Source: Paguma larvata
Lineage: Eukaryota; Chordata; Mammalia; Carnivora; Viverridae
NCBI GenBank assembly: GCA_030068075.1
Contig: CM057825.1
Location: 122,547,239 to 122,611,238 of the forward strand
DNA: 64,000 nucleotides
Reading direction: 5' to 3'
This document shows, piece by piece, positions 9,700-19,984 of the stretch. Every line of letters begins with the position of its first letter. The first letter of the stretch is position 1. The notes beneath the pieces are model-generated. The model was not told where the DNA came from. It made no database searches and saw only the letters and a program-made list of their open reading frames with translations. The position numbers and the translations under genes were made by a program.

Positions 9700-9928
9700 C
9701 CCCTCCCCACCGTCTGAGACTCTGATGAGGAAGCCGTCCCCGGGTTCCTGCTCTGTGGGCCCCAGAGGGCCAGGATCAGATCGGTGCCAACTTGGTAGCC
9801 CGGCGACAGCGGGTTCTCAGTTAAGAGCTTGCTGAAAGCAAATGCATGAGTGTGTGAAGGAATGAACATGTCTCCCCGGCCCCCCGACTTTGAGATACGA
9901 GGTGTGGTCCTGGGAGAGGCAGGGCGGG
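9700..9928. repeat. Copy B of the 229-bp direct duplication
   Basis: Same orientation as copy A, about 1.65 kb downstream. Copy-specific differences include CTGAGACTC for CTAAGACTC, AGCCGTCCCC for AGCTGTCCCT and GAGTGTGTGA for GAGTGCATGA. Confidence 0.92.
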
Positions 9929-10105
9929 GAGGGTTCCCACCCCCAGGGCACTCGAGGGCTCAGGGGAGGCAGACGTTGAACCAATAGTTATAGAATCACC
10001 CCCATGCAGTCCCTGAAGGCACATACGGAGTCCCAAGAGTGGTAGCAGGGGGATGTGATCTGGCCAGGGGTCTGAGAAAGTCCCCTGGAAGAAGTGATGT
10101 TTGGG

Positions 10106-10318
10106 GGGGCGCCTGGGGGTCTCAGTCGGTGAAGCGTCCGACTTCGGCTCAGGTCACGGTCTCATGGTTCATGAGTTCGAGCCCCGCGTCGGGCTCTATG
10201 CTGACAGCTCAGAGCCTGGAGCCCGCTTCGGATTCCGTGTCACCCTCTCTCTCTGCCTCTCCCCTGCTCACGTTCTGTCTCTCTCTCTTTCAAAAATGAA
10301 TAAAACATTAAAAGAAGA
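10106..10318 (+). mobile_element. CAN-SINE, full length
   Basis: GGCGCCTGGGGGTCTCAGTC head, GAGTTCGAGCCCCGCG B-box and tail AAAAATGAATAAAACATTAA. Its A-tail passes directly into a purine repeat. Confidence 0.93.
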
Positions 10319-10408
10319 AGAAGCAGGAGCAGGAGGAGGAGGAGCAGAAGAAGAAGGAAGAAAAGGAGGAGGGGGAGGGAGAGGCGGAGGAGGAGGAAGA
10401 GAGACATT
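10312..10408. repeat. (GAA/GGA)n purine repeat grown from a SINE tail
   Basis: Nearly pure purine tract with AGAAGAAGAAGC, GGAGGAGGAGGAGC and GAAGAAGGAAGAAAAGG blocks, starting inside the SINE A-tail. Confidence 0.9.
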
Positions 10409-10700
10409 TGAAGCCTAATCTGAAAGCCAAGAATGAAAACTAACCAGGCAGAGGGAACCGCGTGTGCAAAGGCCCAGTGGTCAAGGTAAACGCAGAGGAA
10501 GCATATGAGAGAGAGCATAGGCACAGAGACCAGGGTGGGAGGGCCGGGGCTGAAGGGAAGGTGGCTGAACTTTTACCCTCAGAGAAATGGTCAGGCGTTA
10601 AAAGATTTGGCATTCCTGGGAAGACGGGACTCCAGTGAAAGTTTATAAGCTGGCCGTGTGGGTCTGCCTCATGGAAAACAGATTAAAGGGGCCGGGAGAA

Positions 10701-11689
10701 CAGGGAGGAGGCTCCTACAGCCCCTGAGCCACTGGGACTGAGGCAGGGATGGAAGGAGGAGGAGTTTGGAGGACTTGTAGCAAAGAGCTACCCCCACCCC
10801 CCACCCGGGCCAGGTGGGGGGCTGGCTGTGCAGAGAGAGGAGCAGGAGGACCCAGGGGCCAGGCCAGCCAGGAGCAGCCCCTTGTCAGGAGCAAGGGCTG
10901 CTAAGCCCGGAGTCCCCGGCCGCCCACCAGTCAGCACACAGACAGGAGTCCCCAGGCCAGAGCCACGGGCCTGGGGACACAAGGGGTGCTGACCCGTCCC
11001 CACGGAAAACAAATTCCAGGAGCCCACACCCTTCTCCCTCCCAGAATCCCAGACCTTGGTGCCCTGGGGAGGAGACCTTTGAGCCCCACCCTGGGAGCTG
11101 CTGCGTGACCCTCGCTGGGCAGGGAACTTCGCCTGCCTTCTGGGCTGAGAGCCCGCTGCCGTCCCCGGGCTTCCTTGGGGACCCGGGGCGCCTTCCCAGG
11201 AAGCCCCCGTCCTGCTCAGCCCAGCCTCGCGCTGGGAGTGTCCCTTCAGCCATGCAGGAAGCACACGCCAAGTCCCGGGGACAGGTCCCCACAGGCAGAG
11301 CTGACGTCCTGAAGAAGGAGGCAGGGTGCCTGCAAGTTAGTGAGGTAGTGGCGTGATGGCTCTCAGGGAGGGATCAGCGCTCTAACAGTGATGTGATGGG
11401 GGCCAGGGGGGTGGGGAGGGGGGCGGAGACTCATGACCATGACCCTGGAGGTGTGGCGGGTCTCACTCCTCTCAGCCACCGGAGTCTCCCTTCCACTTGA
11501 GCGTGGAAAGCCCCTCACCCGCAGGGCCTTGTCTTAGGCCTCCCTAGGGTCCTCCCGGCATCAGCCTGCTTCCCCCATTATAGGTGCTGCCTCGAGTGGG
11601 ACTTCCCCAGGGCCTGAGCCTGAGCGGGGCACCAGTGCTCACGGGGAAGGCCACGTGCGTGGACCTCCAGCCGCCTGCCGGGACCCGAG
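10701..11689. other. GC-rich unique DNA, no gene seen
   Basis: About 1 kb without recognisable repeats. Overlapping open frames on both strands (up to 180 codons) have no domain or splice context that I recognise. Confidence 0.45.
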
Positions 11690-11825
11690 CCCCCCAGCCC
11701 CTCACGGCCGATGCGTTTTACAGATCAGGAGACCCAGGCGGACAGCGAGGCTTGCTCCAGGCCCCGTGGCTCCGAAGGCAGGAGTCAGGATTTGAACTCG
11801 GCTCAGTCTCATCCCGAAGTTTCGT
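11690..11825 (-). mobile_element. MIR fragment
   Basis: GTTTTACAGATCAGGAGACC, CAGGATTTGAACTCGGCTC and AGTCTCATCCCGAAG follow antisense MIR order. Confidence 0.75.
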
Positions 11826-11857
11826 CAGATCCTGTCAGAGCCTCCAGACATTTTTTG

Positions 11858-12033
11858 TGTCATCGATTGACTGATTGATTGAAAGAGAGTGTGCTTTCGA
11901 ACAGGGATGGGCAGAGAGAGCAAGAATCTCACGCGTGGAGCCCAACTTGGGGCTCGAACCCATGAACCATGAAATTGACCCAAGCAGAAATCAAGACTCC
12001 TATACCTCACCAACTGAGCCACCCAGGTGCCCC
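11858..12033 (-). mobile_element. Older CAN-SINE
   Basis: GATTGATTGAAAGAGAGTG, GGGGCTCGAACCCATGAACC, GCAGAAATCAAGACTCC and head CCACCCAGGTGCCCC. The AATCAAGA word marks an older subtype than most copies here. Confidence 0.88.
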
Positions 12034-12569
12034 CTCAGGACAGTTTTGTCATGGTGGGAGTTACAGATTCTTCCGCCCCCTTCCTCCCCCCCCCCCTTCA
12101 CTGTCCCGCTTTCCCATGGCGGTAAATGTCGCTACCAGCTCCCCGCTGGCTGAGCCAGACACCCCGGAGCTGGAGCCGTGCGACTCCTCCTCCACTGCCC
12201 CTCCCTCCAGGGGCCGGTCATTAAGTGCCCCTCATCGGGCCTCGCGGCCGCCTGTGTAGATAGCGGTTCTCTCTCCCTCCCTCTTGAGAAATTGTGGCAG
12301 ATTATCACCGATCTAGAGAAAGCCGCACTGAGGTCTGTGGGCACCTTTCTCTAAAGATGCACCTCACATGAGTGCCGCGTGGCTCTAGGCTGGGCTGGCG
12401 GCCAGTCCCCTGGGGTCCCTAAAGAACTCCGCGGGACGTGTCAGCTGGCAGTTCCCCCAGAAGCTCCTGGAGGTCGTGGTCCCCACAGCTCGCCCCTTCT
12501 CCCGTGAGAGGAGTCAGGAGAGGGCTCAGAGTCACTACCCTGCCTGCCTGGGAGCAGGGCCCCGATGGG
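12034..12569. other. Unique DNA, no gene seen
   Basis: C-rich stretch near 12075-12100 and otherwise unremarkable GC-rich sequence. No repeat or exon was recognised. Confidence 0.45.
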
Positions 12570-12690
12570 GGGTAATATTCTCAAACCGAATGGGGCGATG
12601 GACGCCAAAGTCCACAGAGCTGTACGCTTTAAATGAGCAAATTGCCTGGCATGTGAATTACATCTCGACCTGTTCAAAAAACCCTCAGGT
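12570..12690 (+). mobile_element. L1M 3' end
   Basis: GCTGTACGCTTTAAATGAGC and TGGCATGTGAATTACATCTC are the sense-strand L1M 3' terminus, ending in AAAAAA. Confidence 0.75.
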
Positions 12691-12900
12691 GGGGGCGCCT
12701 GGGTGGCTCGGTGGGTAAGCGTCCGACGTCCGGCTCGGGTTGTGATCTCATGGTTCGTGAGTTCGAGCCCCGCGTTGGGCTCTGTGCTGACAGTGCAGAG
12801 CCTGCTTCGGAGCCTCTGTCCCCCCGCCCCCCGTCCCTTCCCTGCTCCGCTGACGGTCTCTTTCCCCCAAAATAAAAATAAACATTAACAAAATATACTT
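12691..12900 (+). mobile_element. CAN-SINE with perfect 14-bp target duplication
   Basis: GGGGCGCCTGGGTGGCTCGG head to AAATAAACATTAACAAAATA tail. AAAAACCCTCAGGT occurs exactly at 12677-12690 and 12901-12914. A recent insertion into the L1 3' end. Confidence 0.97.
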
Positions 12901-13019
12901 AAAAACCCTCAGGTTGTCCTTTGTCCTCCTCCACAGAGGTGGGGTCGAGATCATTTGCTCAGACAAATGAAAAGTAAAAAAATGCCATGTAAACACTCAG
13001 ATACTACCTAAAAACAGTA

Positions 13020-13285
13020 ATCGGGGCTAACATTTCTTGTTTCCTGGTGACATGCGAGGCTGTGACATGTTTCCGGGTGACATGTTCTCGGTGTTAACTC
13101 CTGTGGCTCACAACAGCCCCATCGGGCTGACATTGTTTTTCATCCCCTGCTTGACAGATGGGAAAACTGAGGCACGTAGTGGCACTGTGACTCGCCAAGG
13201 TCACAAAGAAGTGTCAGAGGCAGGGTTTGAACCACACAGTGTAATCCAAACCCTTGTCACCCACTCCTCCACCATACCCACAAAC
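13020..13285 (-). mobile_element. MIR, near full length
   Basis: GGGGCTAACATTTCTTG, TTGACAGATGGGAAAACTGA, GCCAAGGTCACAAAGAAGTG and AGGGTTTGAACCACACAGTG in antisense order. Confidence 0.82.
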
Positions 13286-13463
13286 GCAAAGAGGATTATA
13301 GTATAAAAATCAACAGATGTCACCACACAGCGGGCCGCTGGGCAGTCCCGTCATGTTCTTCTCAGCATCAGGGAACCACCGGCTGGCCCCATTCCTGACA
13401 CAGTGCGTGGATTGAAATTGTGTGAAGTCTGTCTTTTGGGAAGGATGCAACAGCCTCTATATT

Positions 13464-13663
13464 TCTTTTCTTTTCTTTTCTGTTCTTTTCTTTTCTTTTC
13501 TTTTCTCTTCTCTTCTTTTCTTTTTTCTTTCCTCTCCTCTCCTCTCCTCTCCCCTCCCCTCCCCTCCCCTCCCCTCCCCTCCTTCCTCCCCTCCTTCCTC
13601 CCTCCCTTCCTTCCTTCCTTCCTTCCTTCCTTCCTTCCTTCCTTCCTTCCTTCCTTCCTTCTC
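13464..13663. repeat. 200-base polypyrimidine tract
   Basis: Successive blocks of TTTTC, TCTTC, CCTCT, CCCCT and CCTT units. From 13483 to 13663 there is no purine on the plus strand. Blocks such as TTCCTTCCTTCCTTCCTT are mirror-symmetric. Confidence 0.97.
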
Positions 13664-13779
13664 GGGTGCAGCTTCCTCTAGATGCTCTCGATTCAAAGCC
13701 ACCCCCACCCACTTGCCAGCCTGTGGAGGGAGGGGGCGTCCCCACCACGGCTGGCTTATCTGGTCGGAAATCATATCAT

Positions 13780-14130
13780 TAGGTCATGTCATCCATAAAT
13801 CCTTCAGAACATATCTCTAGATGATAAGGACTCTCCCTTAAATAACCACATTTTCAATTAATTACCCTTCTCACACCTACCCTAAGTTCATGATTCCGTA
13901 ATATCCTCGAAAATCCCACCTTCCTGCCATTGTTTCCTGAGTGTTTTTTATGGGTGGTTGGTTCACCTCGGGAGATGTAGTCCTACATTGTGCTTGGCTG
14001 GTAGATCTCCTAAATCCCTTTTAAGCTCTAAAGATTCTCCCCTCTTCATTTTCTGGCATTTTGATCGTTGCCGACAGTACGGAGCCCCTCCTTATGATCA
14101 TTGATTTGTTTCGTCTTTAACAGACTCCAG
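13780..14130 (-). mobile_element. Ancient LINE (L1ME-like) fragment
   Basis: GATAAGGACTCTCCCTTAAA, TAATTACCCTTCTCACACC and GATTCCGTAATATCCTCG match the antisense order of an old L1ME-type 3' region. Very diverged. Confidence 0.5.
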
Positions 14131-14594
14131 CAGAAGTGCGGGGGGTGGGGATGTGTAGGGTAGGGGGATGTTCCGAGTGGGGTTGGCCCAGGCTCCAGGC
14201 CTTATGGCGAGCCTGGGATTTCCACCTTACTGGGTGTCTGAAAAGAAAGAAAATTAGGTCTGGGTAGAAAACCGGAGGCACACTGACGTTGGCAGCAGCT
14301 AAATATATTCATTTGTGAATTTCCTCAAAGTGCTGTCGATCCCACCTTCAAAGCCTATCTGGAATCTCCCGGTTTCTCAGTGCTGATGGTGGCCTGAGTC
14401 AGGGCGGTGGCTTTGGGGAAGAGGGAACAGTGCCCAGGAGTGTTCTGGGAAGTAGGCTCGGTCAGGTGCCGTATGGATGAGGAGGGCGGGAGTCAGCCAG
14501 GGCTTGCTCCTCTCTTGCTGGGAAAAGGAGGCTTCTTGCCTGGAGCTCACGTGGCCAGACTCCCCTCCCTGGCTCCCAGCTGCAGCTGGAGAGA

Positions 14595-14595
<1 letters not shown>
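14131..14595. other. Unique DNA, no gene seen
   Basis: No recognisable element before the CA microsatellite. Confidence 0.45.

Positions 14596-14649
<54 letters not shown>
14596..14649. repeat. (CA)27 microsatellite
   Basis: 54 bases of uninterrupted CA, likely polymorphic between individuals. Confidence 0.99.
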
Positions 14650-14650
<1 letters not shown>

Positions 14651-14769
14651 GACGAGGGTGACTCACTGCTCAGCCTGGGCCACCAGCGCCTTCCAAAGAA
14701 TCTCAGCCTTCCAAAGAGTCAACAAGAAGAAAACGGGGTGGGCAAGGGGAATGATCAGAATCAACTGCT

Positions 14770-14880
14770 TCCCAGTGGCCTGACCTCCATCAGCACAGTA
14801 CCTCTTTGAGCCTCAGTTTCCCCATCTGGGCAGTGAGAATGCACCTTGACTGGGCGTCGTGGGGAATTCAGGGGTGACCC
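14770..14880 (+). mobile_element. MIR core fragment
   Basis: GAGCCTCAGTTTCCCCATCT followed by GGGCAGTGAGAATGCACC. Confidence 0.75.
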
Positions 14881-15104
14881 CTGCTCTTCAGGCGGTGGTC
14901 TTGGAGAGAGCCTAGGTGGCCCCAAGCCTGTGAGGAGGATTTGAGGAGCGGCCAGTAGACAGGCTGGCATAATGGCGCCGTGGTCTGAACATCCCAGCTC
15001 ATCCCTGCACGGGCGCTGTCCGTGGTTCTGAACACCCCTCTCTGCTCCCCCGCCCCGTCTGGCCTCTGCCTAGCTTGGGGCTGTTATCTTTATTTTCCTT
15101 TTTT

Positions 15105-15315
15105 AAAATTTTTTTTAATGTTTATTTATTTTTGAGACAGAGACAGAGCATGAGTGGGGGAGGGGCAGAGAGGGAGGGAGACACAGAATCCGAAGCAGGC
15201 TCCAGGCTCCGAGCTGTCAGCACAGAGCCCGACGCGGGGCTCAAACTCACGGACCGCGAGATCATGACCTGAGACGAAGTCGGACGCTCAACTGACTGAG
15301 CCCCCCAGGCGCCCC
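15105..15315 (-). mobile_element. CAN-SINE with perfect 15-bp target duplication
   Basis: TTATTTTCCTTTTTT occurs at 15090-15104 and 15316-15330. The copy is little diverged: GAATCCGAAGCAGGCTCCAG, GGGCTCAAACTCACGGACC, head ending CAGGCGCCCC. Confidence 0.97.
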
Positions 15316-15389
15316 TTATTTTCCTTTTTTACTTTGATGCTGAAGATCCAACATTAATGAAGAGGCAGCTGAGAAGAAAGTTAAGGGCA

Positions 15390-15600
15390 TGGACTCCAGT
15401 TCAAATCATCATACAATCACCTACGCACTACATGACCTCGGGCGGCTCACTGAATCTCCCCAACACTCAGTTTCCTTATCTGTAAAGTGAGCATAACATA
15501 CACCCCTCCTATAAGACTAGTTGTGAAGACTAAATGAGGTTAGGTAATTTTCCTAAGAGTGAGTTAGTACTTATAATGCTTGCAAACACATGCTCAGAAC
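15390..15600 (+). mobile_element. MIR, near full length
   Basis: CATGGACTCCAGTTCAAATC, CTCAGTTTCCTTATCTGTAA and GTTGTGAAGACTAAATGAGG in sense order. Confidence 0.85.
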
Positions 15601-15639
15601 CATGCCCAGCACAACCAAATGGGGACTCCTTGGCTCCGT

Positions 15640-15990
15640 ATCCCGCATCCTTTCCATATCCCCTCAGTAGCCTTCGATGCATTCTTTGATTTCTGTGTGA
15701 CATGTCCCAGGATCATCTTACACACTTTCTACGTGGAATCAGCTGTTTCTCACGGGGAGTCCTCTTCCTTTTGGTGATCAATGGGAATTAGGGACCACAG
15801 TCTGGACATTCAGGATGCTCACTGCCCCTGGGTGTTCATGGAGTCGGCTTCAAGCTGGAGTGAGAACTCATTCACATTTAAGATGACAAGGTTTTCATTT
15901 AACTCCTTCGATTCTGTTTTTATATCTCTTTTTGTCATTAGCCTGTATTCTAAAGCTAATCATTTCAACATAATGATACCACTATAATTA
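15640..15990. other. AT-rich unique or very old repeat, unassigned
   Basis: Contains GGGAATTAGGGACCACAGTC and GGACATTCAGGATGCTCACT, which resemble an old interspersed repeat that I cannot name. No coding evidence. Confidence 0.35.
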
Positions 15991-16109
15991 GTACCTACAA
16001 AATGATGCAGGGCAGCATTGAAGATCGCCTTGTGGTTCTGTTTCTTTATGGTTCTGTGGTCCATAGGATAAAGCTCATTAGGGATGTACAATTAAAATGC
16101 TGGGTTAAA

Positions 16110-16315
16110 AAATTTTTTTGAAGTATTTATTTATTTTTGAGAGAGAGAGTGAACAGAAGAGGCACAGAGAGAGGGGGAGACACAGAATCTGAAGCAGGCT
16201 CCAGGCTCTGAGCTGTCAGCACAGAGCCCGATGTGGGGCTTGAACTCATGAGCTATGAGATCATGACCTGAGCTGATGTCGGATGCTCAACCGACAGAGC
16301 CACTGAGGCGCCCCT
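16110..16315 (-). mobile_element. CAN-SINE, full length
   Basis: Tail TATTTATTTATTTTTGAGAG to head CTGAGGCGCCCC. Flanking GCTGGGTTAAA (16099) and GCTGTTTTAAA (16321) look like a diverged target duplication. Confidence 0.93.
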
Positions 16316-16329
16316 CAAGTGCTGTTTTA

Positions 16330-17100
16330 AAGTCACTTCCAGTCATCCTTTTCAGTGTGGTTGCCAAGTTGACATTCAGCCAGGTTTACTTGTTTTTAAA
16401 AAAATTTCTAGTTTGAGGACTTACTTTTTTTTGTCTTTGCTTTACACTTTTGTAAACCATTCACATGTATAAAATAAGACCTCTAAAACAAGATACACTC
16501 AAAGAGAACTGACTTGCACTCCTAGTCTCCTTCCTCCGTAGGTCACCGTTAGTTTATGCTTTATTCTTCCAGTGTTTATTTTTGAAAAAAGAAGCAATGT
16601 GTGTGTACCCCAGATGCATTTTCAGAAGATAGCAAATCCGGGGCACCTGGGGGCTCAGTCGGTTAAGCGCCCTACTTCGGCTCAGGTCATGGTCTTGTGG
16701 TTCGTGAGTTCGAGCCCCGCGTCGGGCTCTCTGCTGTCAGTGCGAAGCCTGCTGCAGATCCTCTGTCTCCCTCACTCTGCTCCTCCTCCAGCCTTTCCCT
16801 GTCTCTCGAAAAGAAATAAACATTAAAAAAAAATTGAAAGAAGATGGCAAATCCTGCCTACCCGCTTCTGCTCCATGGATTTCAGTTTTTATTTTTTCAC
16901 GTGAATCACACATCCTGAAGATCACAGCTGCGTAGCGCTCTCCTCTGTGGCGGCCCACGGTTTATTCAACCAGTTCCCTCTTGGGGGATGCCCGGATTGT
17001 GGCCAGTCTTCAGCGGTTACCCGTAGTGCAGCTACACGAACCTCGTGCATGCGTAATTTCATATTTTGGTCAGTGCGTTTTGAGGAGAGATTTCTAGATG
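16330..17100 (-). mobile_element. L1M relic split by a SINE
   Basis: CACATGTATAAAATAAGACC, then GGTTTATTCAACCAGTTCCC, GCCCGGATTGTGGCCAGTC, CGTGCATGCGTAATTTC and GAGGAGAGATTTCTAGATG follow the antisense L1 ORF2/3' order. Confidence 0.68.
16640..16838 (+). mobile_element. CAN-SINE with 16-bp target duplication
   Basis: AGAAGATAGCAAATCC (16624-16639) and AGAAGATGGCAAATCC (16839-16854) differ at one base. The body is GGGGCACCTGGGGGCTCAG to AAATAAACATTAAAAAAAA. Confidence 0.96.
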
Positions 17101-17179
17101 CCCTCATGGAATCATTTTTATTGTTGTTCACTTTCTTAAGACTGTTTTTTTTTAGAGCAGGCAAAATTGAGAGGACCTC

Positions 17180-17530
17180 ATGGAGTTTTTCATTATAACT
17201 GCGGCTCGTCACGTAGGAATTCACGACGCGATGGCGGTGCGTAAACAGGGGCTCTGCTAGGCAAGGCAGTCTCAGAGGACTTCCTGGAAGGAGCGGGGGT
17301 CATGCTGAGATCTGAAGGCAAAGTGGGAAATGGTTGGATGATGAGAGGAGGAAAAAGTGTTCCAGGCAGCACCATGCGTTGAGGTCCTGTGGCAGGAGCG
17401 AGCATGATATATTCAAGTAATTGACAGAAGCCCCATGAGGCTGGAGCTCAGAAAGTGACGGGAGTGATGGGGCCCGTGCCTCAGTCTGAGGTGGAGTTGG
17501 TGGAGATCTGGAAGGAGTAGGTGAACGTGG
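17180..17530 (-). mobile_element. L2 LINE fragment
   Basis: GGACTTCCTGGAAGGAGCGG, GAGATCTGAAGGCAAAGTG, GTGTTCCAGGCAGCACC, GGTCCTGTGGCAGGAGCGAG and GACAGAAGCCCCATGAGGCT in antisense L2 order. Confidence 0.65.
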
Positions 17531-17549
17531 TTGGTAATTAGGAGATAAA

Positions 17550-17930
17550 ATGCACAGAACCCAGTGATTCTGTTAGCTGGGACATAGATTCAGCTGCCAC
17601 TTCAGAGACCCAGAGCGCTGGTTTAAACAAGAAAGAACTCTGTTTTCCGTCTTACATACAGTCCTGGTGTAAGTGTTCTCGTTCTGGTTGGGCTGGTCCC
17701 AGGCATTAAGGACCCGGGCTGCTTCTACCTTGTGGCCTTGCCATTCCGATGCCATTGCCTTCGTTCTTACGGTTCACACAGATCAGACCACGTCCCGGAC
17801 TACAGTCGTGGGGAGGGGAAGGAGAAGAGGTAGCAGGAAGGGGGAGGACCTCCTGGAGAGTTGCATCTCTTTGGCTCACATCCTTGAGGACACCTAGCTA
17901 CCAGGGAGGCTGGGAAATGTAGTTGAATTC
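17550..17930. other. Probable ancient interspersed repeat, family unassigned
   Basis: GCTGGTTTAAACAAGAAAGA, ACCTAGCTACCAGGGAGGC and GGCTGGGAAATGTAGTTG recall a dispersed mammalian repeat. The last word also resembles the ZNF143 site family, but that likeness comes with the repeat. Confidence 0.4.
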
Positions 17931-18239
17931 CGAGTGGCCACACCCAGCTCAGTATTAGAGGTTCTGTCGCTAGGGAAGAAGGGAGGGCGGAGGCTAGGGC
18001 CCCAGCAGACAGCAGTCTCTGCCGCTGTGAGGGTTTGGGTGCGGTGGGGGAGGGGAGCCGGGGAGGTGGTAAGGAGGCCTCCTCGCTCTCTGGCTTGTGC
18101 ACAAGTGTGGGTGGAGGTGCCACTTGCTGAGACAGGAAGCACGGGGGTGGGGGGCGGCTCTCTCTAACCTCGCACCACACAGCCTCGCCGGTGAGCTTGC
18201 TTTGTGCACGGCGCAGGGAGCAGCATCGTGGTGCTTGGC
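17931..18239. other. GC-rich unique DNA leading to a G-run
   Basis: No repeat or exon recognised. Confidence 0.4.
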
Positions 18240-18267
18240 GGGGGGGGGGGGGGGGGGGGGGGGGGGG
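18240..18267. repeat. G28 homopolymer
   Basis: Twenty-eight consecutive G on the plus strand, then AGGAGACTGAGCG. Exact length is prone to sequencing and assembly error. Confidence 0.9.
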
Positions 18268-18564
18268 AGGAGACTGAGCGTGCCCGTGACAGCAGTCCTC
18301 CGGGCGCAGCTGATCGTGAGGTCCCGGTGACCCCAGACTGGTCTCGGAGAAGGGGCCAGGGGCGGGGCTGGCACACCTGGCCCTGCCACCTCCAGCTCCC
18401 CGTGAGAGCACTGCCCGTAGCCCCAGGCCGGAAGCAGGTGGGGACAGGGGGACCCATGTCCACCCTTGCTGACTGCTTGCAGTCCCCTCTGCGCTCTAGC
18501 TGTGATGGGAGCGACGACCACCCCCGCAAGCCGGGGACAGGCAGCCTGACTCTGTCCCAGGACC

Positions 18565-18720
18565 AGGAGACACACTGAGCTGAGTTCGAATTCCAGCTCT
18601 GCCCCGTGTGACCCTCAGTAAGTTGCTTAACCTCTCTGAGCCCCAGTGCTCTCGTCTGTCCAGTGGCGGTGAGGCAGGACCTGCCTCACTATGGTGAGGA
18701 CACCAGGAGTGGCATGGAAG
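18565..18720 (+). mobile_element. MIR fragment
   Basis: GAGTTCGAATTCCAGCTCTG, GTAAGTTGCTTAACCTCTC and GAGCCCCAGTGCTCTCGTC. Confidence 0.8.
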
Positions 18721-19094
18721 GTCCCCGTGGCTCTGCAGAGGAGCAGCCTCCCCCAGCTGCTCGGGGCCAGTGTTGGCGCGCCGCTCGCGGGAGCCCTGAT
18801 TCCCACCCTCTCTGAGCCGGAGCGGGAGGGATGCGCCGGCCCCGCTCTGGGATCAAGTCTGAGATGAAGTCTGGCTGCAGAGGAGACGGTCACATGCCGG
18901 CATCACAGGGCACCCTCGGTCCCGCCCGCAGTGACCCCGGGTGCCCGGTTCCCAGAAGTTGACGCGAAAATCGCTATGTGCAAACAGGACCCTTCACGGC
19001 CTGACTTATTTCTGCCTGCACCAGGTTTGGGGGGGGAGGGTCCCACAAACCCACTTACTGTAACATAGACAGTGGAGGAAACTGCTCGCTCAGC

Positions 19095-19275
19095 AGTCAG
19101 GCAGCTGAGCTGCAAAGCCTGGCCTCGCCACTTCCTCTCTAGCTTTCTCACCTGCTCCGAGCCTCAGTTTCCCATCTGTCAAGTGGGGGCGATGAGGCCA
19201 CTTGCCCCACAGGAGCGTGGGATGAGGCAAGCTCGGACATTTAAATAGCTCGGTCCGAAGCTGGGCACGTGGAAA
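19095..19275 (+). mobile_element. MIR fragment
   Basis: GCCTGGCCTCGCCACTTCC, GAGCCTCAGTTTCCCATCTG and AAGCTGGGCACGTGG. Confidence 0.8.
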
Positions 19276-19525
19276 TTGCCGACTAATGTCACCTGAACCT
19301 CGGTCGGTCTGGTCGTCCCCGCCCGAGGGGGCTGCTGTGTGCGGTCAGCTGGCCGGACGGGCCAGAGGCAGTGAGGGACCCGAGGGCAGGGGGTGGTATG
19401 TGCGCAGTATTACACAGGTAAACCCACCACTGCCGTGCAAACATGAAATCCTTGACCGAGTGTCAGAGATTTTATTTAGCGCCTCAGTGAATGAGGAAAC
19501 TAATAAGATGTAGCGGCCATCTTAG

Positions 19526-19685
19526 TGGGGGAGGGGCAGAGAGAGAGGGAGACACAGAATCCGAAGCAGGTCCAGGCTCTGAGCCGTCAGCACAAAGCCC
19601 GACGCGGGGCTGGAACTCACAACTGCGAGATCATGACCTGAGCTGAAGTCGGACGCTCAACCGACTGAGCCACCCAGGCGTCCCT
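19526..19685 (-). mobile_element. CAN-SINE lacking its A-tail and CT-rich end
   Basis: Begins abruptly at GTGGGGGAGGGGCAGAGAGA without the TTTATTTATTTTTGAGAG tail, yet runs cleanly to head CCCAGGCGTCCC. AGCGGCCA occurs on both sides (about 19514 and 19688). Confidence 0.92.
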
Positions 19686-19984
19686 GGAGCGGCCAGTTTA
19701 AAAGGGAGTTAGAAAGCGCACACGTGTGTGGGGCTATCAGGAGTGCCGACGTGAAGGTAGAAACAGGTGCACGGCCGGTCCGCGTCCCCAGGGCAAGAAG
19801 CACGTGTCTCTGGGCCCGGCACAGTTGGTGTCTCTGTCAGCCCGCTGCCACCTCGGAGGCGTAAGGTGCCTTCGCGAGGCGGGAGGCCACGAAAACCGCA
19901 AACGGTGCCCCGGAGAAGGCGCCCACTAATCTCTTCTGCCTGTTCCGGAATGTTCCCTCTTTCCTGACACGGGTGCACGCCCTG

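Larger units (their letters stand above)
9960..10700 (-). mobile_element. L2 LINE fragment split by a SINE
   Basis: Left part: AGTTATAGAATCACC and TCCCCTGGAAGAAGTGATG. Right part after the SINE: ACATTTGAAGCCTAATCTG, ACCAGGCAGAGGGAACCG and GTGTGCAAAGGCCCAGTGG. These run in antisense L2 order. Confidence 0.68.

Noticed and set aside
12703..12888. Recurring peptide like FVSSSPASGSVLTAQSLEPASDS in many frames
   Set aside because: It is the translation of the feline SINE and appears at every copy, so it is not a gene family.
17880..17930. GGCTGGGAAATGTAGTTG as a ZNF143 site
   Set aside because: Lies in what looks like a dispersed repeat and departs from the consensus. Not strong enough to list as a site.
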